This document shows, piece by piece, positions 55,063 to 63,718 of a DNA stretch of 64,000 nt. Position 1 is the first letter of the stretch. The number at the start of each line of letters is the position of its first letter. Below the pieces are notes generated by a model that worked only from the letters and a program-made list of their open reading frames with translations, searched no databases and was not told the origin of the DNA. This stretch comes from SKKY01 sp965228015 (GTDB taxonomy: Bacteria; Bacillota; Peptococcia; Peptococcales; SKKY01): positions 1,178,001 through 1,242,000 of the forward strand of contig OZ245787.1 in assembly GCA_965228015.1 (NCBI GenBank), written 5' to 3'. The position numbers and the translations under genes were made by a program.

Positions 55063-55106
55063 AAAAAACGGTTTCTCTTTTTTATTCAATTAAGAAGAGA
55101 AACCGG
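55063..55106 (-). terminator. Terminator after rex
   Basis: Minus strand CGGTTTCTCTT / AAGAGAAACCG (11 bp, 15-nt loop) followed by TTTTTTT, 11 nt after the rex stop and 20 nt before the maf start. It would reduce read-through from valS-folC-rex into maf-radC-mre. Confidence 0.88.
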
Positions 55107-55116
55107 GGTTAGCAGA

Positions 55117-55743
55117 TTATTTTGAATTAAGATTATAACTTAATATTTCAAGATTAACTGAAAGATCAACGTTACAAACCTGAACATCTTTTTCTGTAAC
55201 TACAACAACAGGAGCAAAATTAAGAATTCCCTTTACTCCTTTTTTTACAACTCTATCAACTACAAATTGCACACTTTCTCCGGGTAGAGTCAATATTGCA
55301 ATATCTACTGGATTTTTTTCAAGGAATTCATCAAGTTCACTTGAATCCTTTATCTCAAGAGAGTTGATTTTTTCTCCTTTTTTAGAAGGATTGTTATCAA
55401 AAAAACCAATGATACTAAATCCTCTTGCAGCAAAACCATGATAATATGCCAAGGCTCTTCCAAGATTACCCATCCCAACAATAACAGCTTTCCACTCTCT
55501 GTTTAATCCGAGAATTTCTTTTATATTTCTGTTTAGATCAGCAACATTGTAGCCTACCCCTCTTTTACCAAACCCGCCAAAATAGGCAAAGTCTTTACGA
55601 ACCTGAGCAGAATTACCTGCAATTCCTTTAGCTATCTCTCCAGAGGAAACTGTTTCAACGCCATCCTTCTCCAGTTTCGTTAAAAATCTTGAATAAAAGG
55701 AAAGCCTTCCAATAGTTGCCTCGGGTATCTTTATTTCTTTCAA
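55117..55743 (-). CDS. rex: Redox-sensing transcriptional repressor Rex
   Basis: 208-residue NADH/NAD-sensing repressor of fermentation and respiration genes. N-terminal winged helix (ATIGRLSFYSRFLTKLEKDG; VRKDFAYFGGFGKRGVGY) and Rossmann domain with G90-M-G92-N-L-G95, the NAD site; DNNPSKKG and LTLPGESVQ continue the fold. Between folC and the terminator at 55063-55106. Intact. Confidence 0.96.
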   Translation of the reverse strand: MKEIKIPEATIGRLSFYSRFLTKLEKDGVETVSSGEIAKGIAGNSAQVRKDFAYFGGFGKRGVGYNVADLNRNIKEILGLNREWKAVIVGMGNLGRALAYYHGFAARGFSIIGFFDNNPSKKGEKINSLEIKDSSELDEFLEKNPVDIAILTLPGESVQFVVDRVVKKGVKGILNFAPVVVVTEKDVQVCNVDLSVNLEILSYNLNSK

Positions 55744-55764
55744 TATTCTTCCTCCTTAATTCCA

Positions 55765-56970
55765 CTATAAACTGTTTTTTATTATTTCTCTGACTTTACT
55801 TATAAAATAAAAGGAACCAAAAGAAAGAATTAAATCTTCCTTGTTGGATATTTCCAATGATTTAAGCAAAGCCTCTTCTGTATTTTCTATAAAAATTATA
55901 TTCCCTTTAAGTTCATATTCCAAAGGTAACTTGTTCCATTCTGAGTTTCTGGTACCTTCAGGTTTTGAAATAACAATTTCTGCAGCCTTACTGTAAACCT
56001 CTTTAAGTATACCCTCTTTATCCTTATCATCAAGAATTCCTAATAAAAAAATTATTTTTCTGTCAGGGTATTTCGAATCAAGATATTTTTTTAGTTTTCT
56101 CGCCCCTTGAGGATTGTGGGCTCCATCAATTAATATTTCTCTGCCATTATAATCAAGAAACTCCAGCCTCCCTGGCCAAATTACTTTAGATAACCCTTCT
56201 ATAAAAGCATTTCTATCTAAAGAAAACTCTTTTTCCAAAAACTCCAAGGCGGCAATAACACTTAACATATTATCAATTTGATGTTCTCCCTGAAGATTAA
56301 GAAAAACCTCTCTTTTAAGTTTATCAATAAAAATTCTTTGCAAACCCTTTTTTTCGGGGAGTATCTGGAAACTTATTTCCTCAGCATCAATAAAATCAGC
56401 ATTTTCTTTTTTTATTTTTTCTAAAATAACTTTTTTTGCCAAAGGATGTTCTTGTATTCCTAAAACAACCTTCCCTTTATTGTGAATTATTCCGGCTTTT
56501 TCTATAGCAATTAATTCAATAGTATCTCCAAGAATTTCCTTATGATCAATACCAATATTTGATATTATAGATAAATTAGTCTTTAAGGCATTGGTTGAAT
56601 CTAAGCGACCTCCCAGACCGGTTTCAAATATTACAACATCCACTTTTTCTTCAGCAAAATAATTTGCGGCCATAATAGTAAGAAATTCAAACTCAGTTGG
56701 ATTTTCTTCAAAAAAATTCTGGTTCTTTTTAATCAAAATTCTGAGTTTTTCCGTTTCTTCTGAAAATCTTTCTTCAGATATTAATTGATTATTAACTCTG
56801 ATTCTTTCCCTGTAGCTATGCAAATGAGGAGATGTGTATAGTCCGGTTTTCAAACCTGCATTTAACAAGGCTTGTTCAAGCATAGCTGAAGTTGAACCTT
56901 TCCCATTAGTTCCCGCAACATGAATAATATAATATTTTTCGTCAGGATTACCTGAAAGGTTTAGAAGCAT
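55765..56970 (-). CDS. folC: Folylpolyglutamate synthase / dihydrofolate synthase
   Basis: Adds glutamate to folate; Mur-ligase fold of 401 residues from the ATG at 56970. ATP loop AGTNGKGST at 19-27, TSPHLHSYRERI, FETGLGGRLDSTN, GIDHKEILGDT, DGAHNPQGA. About 25 further residues typical of FolC (AVKYINELCRFGINLGLERTK) are encoded upstream in frame back to 57045 but have no ATG, GTG or TTG; the sequence there (GGATAGTTATAAATAATGAT) follows the valS stop at 57038-57040. So either an unusual start (ATA/ATT class), a frameshift just behind valS, or a shortened protein. Otherwise intact. Confidence 0.9.
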   Translation of the reverse strand: MLLNLSGNPDEKYYIIHVAGTNGKGSTSAMLEQALLNAGLKTGLYTSPHLHSYRERIRVNNQLISEERFSEETEKLRILIKKNQNFFEENPTEFEFLTIMAANYFAEEKVDVVIFETGLGGRLDSTNALKTNLSIISNIGIDHKEILGDTIELIAIEKAGIIHNKGKVVLGIQEHPLAKKVILEKIKKENADFIDAEEISFQILPEKKGLQRIFIDKLKREVFLNLQGEHQIDNMLSVIAALEFLEKEFSLDRNAFIEGLSKVIWPGRLEFLDYNGREILIDGAHNPQGARKLKKYLDSKYPDRKIIFLLGILDDKDKEGILKEVYSKAAEIVISKPEGTRNSEWNKLPLEYELKGNIIFIENTEEALLKSLEISNKEDLILSFGSFYFISKVREIIKNSL

Positions 56971-57037
56971 TTTAGTTCTTTCTAAGCCCAGGTTTATTCC
57001 AAATCTGCATAATTCATTTATATACTTTACAGCATCA

Positions 57038-59677
57038 TTATTTATAACTATCCATCCTCTTTCTTACAAGATTCAGGTCTGTTAAATACCCTTCTCTTTT
57101 TTCTTTTTCATTTTCAATTACTTCTTGAGGAGCTTTGGCAACAAAACCCTGATTTGAAAGCTTTTTGTCTATTCTTTCTACTTCCCCTTCTAGTTTTTTG
57201 ATTTCTTTTTCCAATCTTTCAAATTCCTTATTTAAATCAATTAAATCCTCTAAAGGTAAAAATATTTCAAAACCTTTAACTACTGCAGAGGCAGACTTGC
57301 CAATATCCTCTTTATTTGCAAGTATTTTTACATCTTCCAGTGCTGCAAGAGATTTCAAGTATGGAGTAACCTGAACAATAAATTCCTCCTTACTCTTATC
57401 TTCAACAAAAAACAATGCTGTTGCTTTTTTTGAAGGTGGCACTCTCATTTCACTGCGAATATTACGGATTCCTCTAATTATGTCCATTAATAGGTTCATT
57501 TTTCCTTCTGCTTCTTTATCTCTCTTATCAAGATCACCAAGAGGATATTGAGTTTTCATAATTGTTTCTCCCGTTTCCGGAAGATGCTGCCATATTTCTT
57601 CAGTTATAAATGGCATTACAGGATGAAGAAGCTCCATTCCTCCACGAAGTATATCTCTCAAAACTCTTTGTGTTTTTTGTCTTTTCTCAATATTTTCTTT
57701 ATCGTAAAGAGAAATTTTTGCTATTTCAATATACCAGTCGCAGAACTCATTCCAGATAAATTCATATATTTTTCTTCCAGCTTCTCCAAGTTCATATTTA
57801 TCAATATTTTCATTAACTTCTGAAGCAACAGTATTAAATCTTGAAATAATCCATCTATCCGCTAATTCTAAATTTTCTAAATCCTTTTCAACATAATCAT
57901 CAAGATTCATTAAAACAAATCTGGATGCATTCCATATTTTATTTGCAAAGTTGCTTGAAGATTCCAGACGATCAAATTGGAATCGAATATCATTACCTGG
58001 TGTGTTACCTGTAATAAGCATAAATCTTAACGAATCTGCACCATATTTTTCGATAACTTCCAGCGGGTCTACTCCATTACCTAAAGATTTACTCATCTTT
58101 CTTCCCTGGCCATCAAGTACCAGTCCATGGATAAAGACATCTTTAAAGGGTATTTCTTTCATAAATTCAAGAGAAGTGAAAATCATTCTTGCTACCCAAA
58201 AGAATATAATATCCCTTCCCGTAACCAATACACTTGTAGGATAATATTTTGCAAGATCAGCTGTTTCCTCTGGCCATCCTAAAGTAGAAAATGGCCATAA
58301 CCCTGAACTAAACCATGTATCCAATACATCCGGATCCTGTCTTAGATTTCCGGAATTACATTTTGTACACTTTTCAGGTTCCTCTGTCTGACAAATTATT
58401 TCTCCGCAATCATCACAATACCAAACGGGAATCCTGTGACCCCACCACAATTGTCTTGAAATACACCAGTCTCTTATATTTTCCAGCCAGTTTAAATATA
58501 CTCCTGTAAATCTTTCAGGAACAAATCTCAATTCCCCTGTTTTTACAACATTAATTGCCGGCTCAGCCAGAGGCTGCATTTTTACAAACCATTGCTTTGA
58601 AAGGAAAGGTTCAACTGCTGTGTCACAACGATAACAATGTCCAACAGAGTGAGTTATTTCTTCAATTTTCAGAAAAAACCCAGCGTCCTTCATATCCTGA
58701 ATAATTTTTTCCCTTGCCCGGTAACGATCCATTCCGGCATATTCAGGGAATTTATCATTTATTGACCCATCTGAATTCATTACGTTGATTTCTTCAAGAT
58801 TATGTCTTTTGCCTATTTCAAAGTCATTAGGGTCGTGAGCTGGTGTAATTTTTACAGCCCCAGTTCCAAATTCCATATCTACATAATCATCTGCAACAAT
58901 AGGAATTTTTCTTCCCACTAAAGGTAAGACTATATTTTTACCAATAAATTTACTGTAACGAGGGTCTTTTGGATTAACTGCAACAGCAGTATCCCCAAGC
59001 ATTGTTTCTGGTCTTGTTGTTGCAATTTCAAGAAACTGATTTTCTCCCTCAACAGGATATTTAAAGTAATAAAATTTTCCCGGACTTTCCTGATGCTCAA
59101 CTTCAATATCTGAAATTGTTGTAAGGCATTTTGGACACCAGTTGATAATGTAGTTACCCTGGTAGATTAATCCTTTATTATAAAGACCTACAAAAACTTC
59201 TTTTACAGCATGAGAGCAGCCCTCATCCATTGTAAATCTTTCCCTGTCCCAATCACAGGAGGTTCCAAGTTTTCTTAGTTGGGTGGTAATGGTGTTTCCA
59301 TATTTTTCTTTCCATTCCCAGGCTCTTTCTAAAAACTTTTCCCTTCCCACTTCATATTTATTTGTTCCTTCGCTCCTTAAGAGTTCTTCAACCTTTGCCT
59401 GTGTAGCAATCCCTGCATGGTCTGTTCCAGGAAGCCAAAGAGTATTGTATCCCTGTATTCTTTTTACTCTTACTAAAATATCCTGCAAAGTAAAATCCAG
59501 GGCATGGCCTAAATGAAGTGTACCAGTTACATTTGGAGGAGACATTACAATTGTAAATGGTTCTCCCTTTTCATCTGGCTCTGCATGAAAATATTTATTG
59601 TTTTCCCAATATTGATACCACTTATTCTCAACCTCTTTTGGATCATAACTTTTTGAAATGTTTTTTTCTTCCTGCAT
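57038..59677 (-). CDS. valS: Valyl-tRNA synthetase
   Basis: Class Ia synthetase, 879 residues. HLGH at 55-58 (TGTLHLGHALDF), KMSKS in GRKMSKSLGNGVDP, an editing domain (ATTRPETMLGDTAV), zinc-like clusters CDDCGE/CTKC near 415-440 and a C-terminal coiled coil (about 815-879, LNKEFERLEKEIKKLEGEVERIDKKL), the usual ValRS arrangement. GGGGTGG precedes the ATG. Behind a T-box leader at 59690-59945. Intact over 2.6 kb. Confidence 0.97.
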   Translation of the reverse strand: MQEEKNISKSYDPKEVENKWYQYWENNKYFHAEPDEKGEPFTIVMSPPNVTGTLHLGHALDFTLQDILVRVKRIQGYNTLWLPGTDHAGIATQAKVEELLRSEGTNKYEVGREKFLERAWEWKEKYGNTITTQLRKLGTSCDWDRERFTMDEGCSHAVKEVFVGLYNKGLIYQGNYIINWCPKCLTTISDIEVEHQESPGKFYYFKYPVEGENQFLEIATTRPETMLGDTAVAVNPKDPRYSKFIGKNIVLPLVGRKIPIVADDYVDMEFGTGAVKITPAHDPNDFEIGKRHNLEEINVMNSDGSINDKFPEYAGMDRYRAREKIIQDMKDAGFFLKIEEITHSVGHCYRCDTAVEPFLSKQWFVKMQPLAEPAINVVKTGELRFVPERFTGVYLNWLENIRDWCISRQLWWGHRIPVWYCDDCGEIICQTEEPEKCTKCNSGNLRQDPDVLDTWFSSGLWPFSTLGWPEETADLAKYYPTSVLVTGRDIIFFWVARMIFTSLEFMKEIPFKDVFIHGLVLDGQGRKMSKSLGNGVDPLEVIEKYGADSLRFMLITGNTPGNDIRFQFDRLESSSNFANKIWNASRFVLMNLDDYVEKDLENLELADRWIISRFNTVASEVNENIDKYELGEAGRKIYEFIWNEFCDWYIEIAKISLYDKENIEKRQKTQRVLRDILRGGMELLHPVMPFITEEIWQHLPETGETIMKTQYPLGDLDKRDKEAEGKMNLLMDIIRGIRNIRSEMRVPPSKKATALFFVEDKSKEEFIVQVTPYLKSLAALEDVKILANKEDIGKSASAVVKGFEIFLPLEDLIDLNKEFERLEKEIKKLEGEVERIDKKLSNQGFVAKAPQEVIENEKEKREGYLTDLNLVRKRMDSYK

Positions 59678-59689
59678 ATTTCCACCCCT

Positions 59690-59945
59690 GTATATTATTT
59701 ATAATTTTTAACAACAAAAAACCTCCCATCCTAAAAAGGACGAAAGGTAAACTTCCGCGGTACCACCTTAATTCCGGTTATCCGGCTCTCTTAGCTATAA
59801 CGGGCCACCCGGACTTACCTACTTTTTTCAGCAAGCCTCCTCCACAGCTACTTTCAATAAAGAACCAACGAAAAACTTACAGCCTGGGTTTTTCTCTCTT
59901 TAGATGCTTCAATATTTACTCCTCTGTATCTTTGGAATTAATATT
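59690..59945 (-). promoter_or_regulatory. T-box riboswitch leader of valS
   Basis: About 255-nt leader on the minus strand. The conserved T-box core GGTGGTACCGCG (complement of 59757-59768) contains the UGGU bulge, which pairs with the acceptor end of a tRNA having A as discriminator. It precedes a terminator hairpin (stem CCTTTCGTCC / GGATGGGAGG, complement of 59720-59746) and a T6 tract. Upstream, TTGAAAGTAGCTGTGG has GTA (complement of 59849-59851) in the position of the specifier, a valine codon. Uncharged tRNA-Val would favour the antiterminator and valS expression. No protein-coding gene lies in this 330-nt stretch (59678-60007). Confidence 0.93.
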
Positions 59946-60007
59946 TTAATTTAAAAACTATTTTATTGATTATAAATGTTCTTGTCAATATTTCCCAAAC
60001 ATTTACT

Positions 60008-60303
60008 CTATAACAGCTTTATACCTGATATTATAAATAATACTCCTAATATAATTGGCATAAGTATAAGCATTAGGCCAAAAATCAAAAAAGCTTTTTT
60101 GTTTCGTATTTTTCTTCAAGTAACTTATACTTTGGATTATCTTCATTAAGAAAAAGCTGATTTCTGATTACAACAATATTACTAACTGCAATAAACAAGG
60201 GAACTCCTGCCAGGAAAAAATATCTGTACCCCTTATTTATAGGTGCAAATAAAAAAACCAAAAAGAAAATAACTATTATCATTTTTCTGTCGATTTTTTT
60301 CAT
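60008..60303 (-). pseudogene. Small three-span membrane protein, frameshifted
   Basis: Not recognised. The 72-residue opening part (MKKIDRKMIIVIFFLVFLFAP, then GYRYFFLAGVPLFIAVSNIVVI) has two membrane segments and an acidic tail (LNEDNPKYKLLEEKY). At A6/T6 (60087-60092, 60095-60100) the frame ends; read in the next frame, AFLIFGLMLILMPIILGVLF adds a third membrane segment before a TAG at 60008-60010. The ATG at 60303 overlaps the XRE gene stop (ATGA), so the two were made together. Total about 97 residues; function unknown. Confidence 0.6.
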
Positions 60304-60686
60304 TCAGAAGTATCTTCCTTTCTCCTACGTCTTGTGTCTATGGCTGATGCCATTTCCGCTAGCTCCAGCGCTAATTCTTCATCAACATCATAATCATCCC
60401 CATTGCCGGGAGAGATACTAAATCCTCCCGGAAGAGCCATTCCTGCTAGTGCAGACAGGGGATTAAAGGGTTGTTTATTACTTTCCTTTATTTCTTCATT
60501 TCCAAGTAAAAAATCTGTAGTTACCCCAAGAGCTTTTGCAAAGGATAAAATTTCCTGAATTCCTGGTTCCCTTATTCCCTTTTCCAATTCATTAAAGGAT
60601 TCAAGAGAACAAGAAAGAGCCCTCGCCATTTCTTCCCTGGAAATATTTTTTTCTTCTCTAATTTTAGATAAATTTTCCTTAAACAT
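60300..60686 (-). CDS. XRE-family helix-turn-helix regulator
   Basis: 128 residues: N-terminal HTH_3 domain (FKENLSKIREEKNISREEMA, then LGVTTDFLLGNEE) to about 65, then a proline- and glycine-rich linker (NPLSALAGMALPGGFS) and an acidic/basic helical tail (DVDEELALELAEM, DTRRRRKED). The linker and tail are not those of a standard phage-type repressor and might contact the small membrane protein encoded next, with which it overlaps by 4 nt. Overlaps engB at its start. Target unknown. Intact. Confidence 0.85.
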   Translation of the reverse strand: MFKENLSKIREEKNISREEMARALSCSLESFNELEKGIREPGIQEILSFAKALGVTTDFLLGNEEIKESNKQPFNPLSALAGMALPGGFSISPGNGDDYDVDEELALELAEMASAIDTRRRRKEDTSE

Positions 60687-61287
60687 CTTCTACTTCAACC
60701 TCCTCAAAAGCCAGGTGCTCAAATATCCATTTAAGAGCCTCTTCCTTGCCGGTTTTATCTTCTGCTGAAAATAACTGAATATCTTCATTATTAACCATTA
60801 GTTTTTCTCTTATAATCTTTTTATGCTTAAGATGCTGGCCTCTGGATATTTTATCTGCTTTAGTTGCCACTAAAAGAAAGGGCAGGTCAAGGTGCTTTAA
60901 CCACTGAAACATCATTAAATCATCTTCTGTAGGAGGATGCCTTAAATCTATTAGCTGAATTATTCCTACAAGATTAGGTCTGTCATTTAAATACTCCTCT
61001 ATGAATTCTGCCCATTTTTCTTTTATATCTCTCGATATTTTTGCAAATCCATATCCAGGAAGGTCTACAAGATGAAATTTATCATTAATAAGATAAAAAT
61101 TGATTGTCTGGGTTTTCCCTGGTTTTCCGCTGGTTTTGGCAAGGTTTTTTCTGTTAATTATTGTATTAATAAGTGATGATTTACCTACATTTGACCTACC
61201 AACAAAAGCTACTTCAGGAAGACCATCTGCTGGATATTGTTTTTTTCTTACTGCGCTGATTACAAAATCAGACTTATTGATTTTCAT
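60679..61287 (-). CDS. engB: Ribosome biogenesis GTPase EngB/YsxC
   Basis: 202-residue GTPase needed for assembly of the large ribosomal subunit. G1 GRSNVGKSS at 30-38, G3 DLPGYGFAK, G4 ATKADK, switch region GKPGKTQTINFYLI. ATG at 61287 overlaps the lon stop (61284) by 4 nt. Usual lon-engB order of Bacillota. Intact. Confidence 0.97.
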   Translation of the reverse strand: MKINKSDFVISAVRKKQYPADGLPEVAFVGRSNVGKSSLINTIINRKNLAKTSGKPGKTQTINFYLINDKFHLVDLPGYGFAKISRDIKEKWAEFIEEYLNDRPNLVGIIQLIDLRHPPTEDDLMMFQWLKHLDLPFLLVATKADKISRGQHLKHKKIIREKLMVNNEDIQLFSAEDKTGKEEALKWIFEHLAFEEVEVEDV

Positions 61288-63611
61288 TTTATTTTAACTC
61301 CTAAGATTATGTTTATTACATCTTTCATATTTTTAACAAAAATAAATTCTATTTTTTTCTTAATATTTGCCGGAATATCTTCAAGGTTCTTTTTGTTTTC
61401 CTCAGGTAATAATACCCTTGTGTACCCTGCTCTGTGGGCAGCAAGAACTTTTTCTTTTATTCCCCCGACAGCAAGTACTCTTCCCCTTAAAGTTAATTCA
61501 CCAGTCATAGCTGTACTAACATCAATGGATTTATTAATCAAACAGGATATTAATGCAGAACAAATTGTTATACCTGCAGAAGGTCCGTCTTTTGGGATTG
61601 CACCCTCAGGTACATGAATATGGATATCATTTCTGTCAAAAACATCCTTGTCCAAACCTAAATCTTTGGCAATAGAGCGAATATAACTGTGGGCAATTTG
61701 CGCAGATTCCTTCATAACTTCTCCCAGTTTACCTGTTAATACCAATTTCCCTTTACCTTCAAGCAAGGTTACTTCTATCTGAAGTATATCTCCTCCAACT
61801 TCTGTCCAGGCAAGTCCATTTGCAATGCCTTCCAGTGCTTCATCATCTTTTTTGCCATAACGGAATTTTTCAATTCCCAAAAATTTTACTATTGAAGTTT
61901 CGGTGATAGTTACTTTCTTTTGCTTTTTCTCTGCAATTAATTTTGCAGTTTTCCTGCAAAGAGAGCCAATTTCTCTCTCTAAATTTCTTACTCCAGCCTC
62001 TCTTGTATGATTTCTGATAATCTTTCTTATAGCTCCCTCAGAAACAGAAAACTGAATCTCCTTCAAACCATTGTTTTTGATTTGTCTTGGGATAAGATAT
62101 TTTTTTGCTATTTGAAGTTTTTCTTCCTCAGTATAACTGGAAAGCTGAATAACTTCCATCCTGTCCGCCAATGGCTTGGGAATATTAAAGATATTGTTTG
62201 CAGTTGTTACGAAAAAAGTTCTGCTTAAGTCAAAGAGTACCTCAATGAAGTGGTCACTGAATGTATCATTTTGTTCAGGATCAAGAACCTCCAGTAAAGC
62301 TGACGATGGGTCTCCCCTGAAATCTGTGGTCATTTTATCTATTTCATCAAGAAGGAATAAAGGATTACTTGAATCCGCGTTTTTAATTCCTTTAATTATT
62401 CTGCCAGGCATTGCACCAACATAAGTTCTTCTGTGACCACGAATCTCCGCTTCATCTCGAACTCCACCTAATGACATTCTTACGAATTTTCTGTTAAGGG
62501 CTCTGGCAATTGATTTAGCTAAAGAAGTTTTACCAACTCCCGGAGGGCCAACAAAACATAGTATTGGATTTTTTAACGTCTTATTTAATTTTGCAACAGA
62601 AAGGTATTCCAAAATTCTTTCTTTAACCTTTTCCAGTCCGTAATGGTCTTCGTTTAATATTGTTTCTGCTTTCTTTATATCTATCCTATCCTCAGTCTTT
62701 TTATTCCAAGGCAGCTCAATTAACCATTCAAGATAATTTCTGATATTTGTTGCCTCAGCGAAAGATGGGTTCATTCTTTCAAGTTTAGTAATTTCTTTAT
62801 ATGCTTTTTCCTTTGCTTCTTCAGGGAGCTTATTCTCATTTATTTTCTTTCTGAATTCATTAGCTTCACTAATGCTTTCATTATTTTCACCTAGTTCTTC
62901 CTGAATTGCTTTTAATTGTTCCCTTAAAAAATACTCTCTTTGATTTTTATCAATTTGTTTTTTTATCATATAGTCAATTTTCTTTTCAGTTTTTAAAACT
63001 TCAATTTCCTGAACAAGAATAGTAGCTATCAAAGAAAGACGTTCTTTAATATCAAAAGTCTGAATTATTTCCTGTTTCTTTGGAATTTTTAAAATTAAAG
63101 TTGATCCAATTCCATCTGCAAGCCTTTCAGGATCTTCAATATCAAGAACATTAAGATAATTATCTCCTGTTATTTTTTTGTTCAGCTTAATATATTCCTC
63201 AAAATATCCTGATACAGAACGAACTAAAGCTTCAATCTCAAGTTTGTCATAATTTGGCTTGCTAATAAAATTTAAATCAACGGATACATATTCAGATCCC
63301 GGATTATATGAAGCCATTTCTGCTCTTTCTAAACCTTCGACTAATATTCTTAAAGCTCCATTAGGCATTTTCATCACTTGCTTTATTTCTGCATAGGTAC
63401 CTATTGTATAAATATCTTTTTCCCTGGGAGCATCATTCACTGCATCTTTTTGTGTTGATAAAAAGATTTTTTTATCTTCAAGCATTGCTCTTTCTATTGC
63501 TTTTACAGACTGAGCCCTTCCTACATCTAAATGTGCTACCATAAAAGGAAATACTACAATTCCCCTTAATGGAAGTAATGGAATATTTTCAATAAATTTT
63601 TCTATTCTCAA
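61284..63611 (-). CDS. lon: ATP-dependent protease Lon
   Basis: Cytosolic AAA+ protease, 775 residues: N-terminal substrate domain (LLPLRGIVVFPFM to about 200), coiled helical region, AAA+ domain (Walker A GPPGVGKTS; Walker B FLLDEIDKM) and a C-terminal protease domain with the catalytic dyad S678 (KDGPSAGI) and K721 (GGIKEKVLAAH). Starts at TTG 63611 after GGGGGTGG, upstream of engB. Intact over 2.3 kb. Confidence 0.97.
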   Translation of the reverse strand: MRIEKFIENIPLLPLRGIVVFPFMVAHLDVGRAQSVKAIERAMLEDKKIFLSTQKDAVNDAPREKDIYTIGTYAEIKQVMKMPNGALRILVEGLERAEMASYNPGSEYVSVDLNFISKPNYDKLEIEALVRSVSGYFEEYIKLNKKITGDNYLNVLDIEDPERLADGIGSTLILKIPKKQEIIQTFDIKERLSLIATILVQEIEVLKTEKKIDYMIKKQIDKNQREYFLREQLKAIQEELGENNESISEANEFRKKINENKLPEEAKEKAYKEITKLERMNPSFAEATNIRNYLEWLIELPWNKKTEDRIDIKKAETILNEDHYGLEKVKERILEYLSVAKLNKTLKNPILCFVGPPGVGKTSLAKSIARALNRKFVRMSLGGVRDEAEIRGHRRTYVGAMPGRIIKGIKNADSSNPLFLLDEIDKMTTDFRGDPSSALLEVLDPEQNDTFSDHFIEVLFDLSRTFFVTTANNIFNIPKPLADRMEVIQLSSYTEEEKLQIAKKYLIPRQIKNNGLKEIQFSVSEGAIRKIIRNHTREAGVRNLEREIGSLCRKTAKLIAEKKQKKVTITETSIVKFLGIEKFRYGKKDDEALEGIANGLAWTEVGGDILQIEVTLLEGKGKLVLTGKLGEVMKESAQIAHSYIRSIAKDLGLDKDVFDRNDIHIHVPEGAIPKDGPSAGITICSALISCLINKSIDVSTAMTGELTLRGRVLAVGGIKEKVLAAHRAGYTRVLLPEENKKNLEDIPANIKKKIEFIFVKNMKDVINIILGVKIK

Positions 63612-63683
63612 TTATGCCACCCCCAACTTATTTAATTCTGTTTAACAAATAGTTTATCAGAAATTATTATTAATATATACCCT

Positions 63684-63715
63684 AAAAACCCTGAGCAAAA
63701 TAGCTCAGGGTTTTT
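63684..63715. terminator. Terminator between clpX and lon
   Basis: Arms AAAAACCCTGAGC / GCTCAGGGTTTTT (13 bp) with a 6-nt loop; on the minus strand it closes clpX. It lies about 70 nt before lon, so lon needs a promoter of its own in 63612-63680; I see no clear one. Confidence 0.9.
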
Positions 63716-63718
63716 TTA

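Noticed and set aside
59557..59949. Plus-strand open frame of 130 codons across the valS start
   Set aside because: It overlaps the T-box leader and the valS 5' end on the other strand, with no ribosome site; the conserved T-box core explains the sequence.
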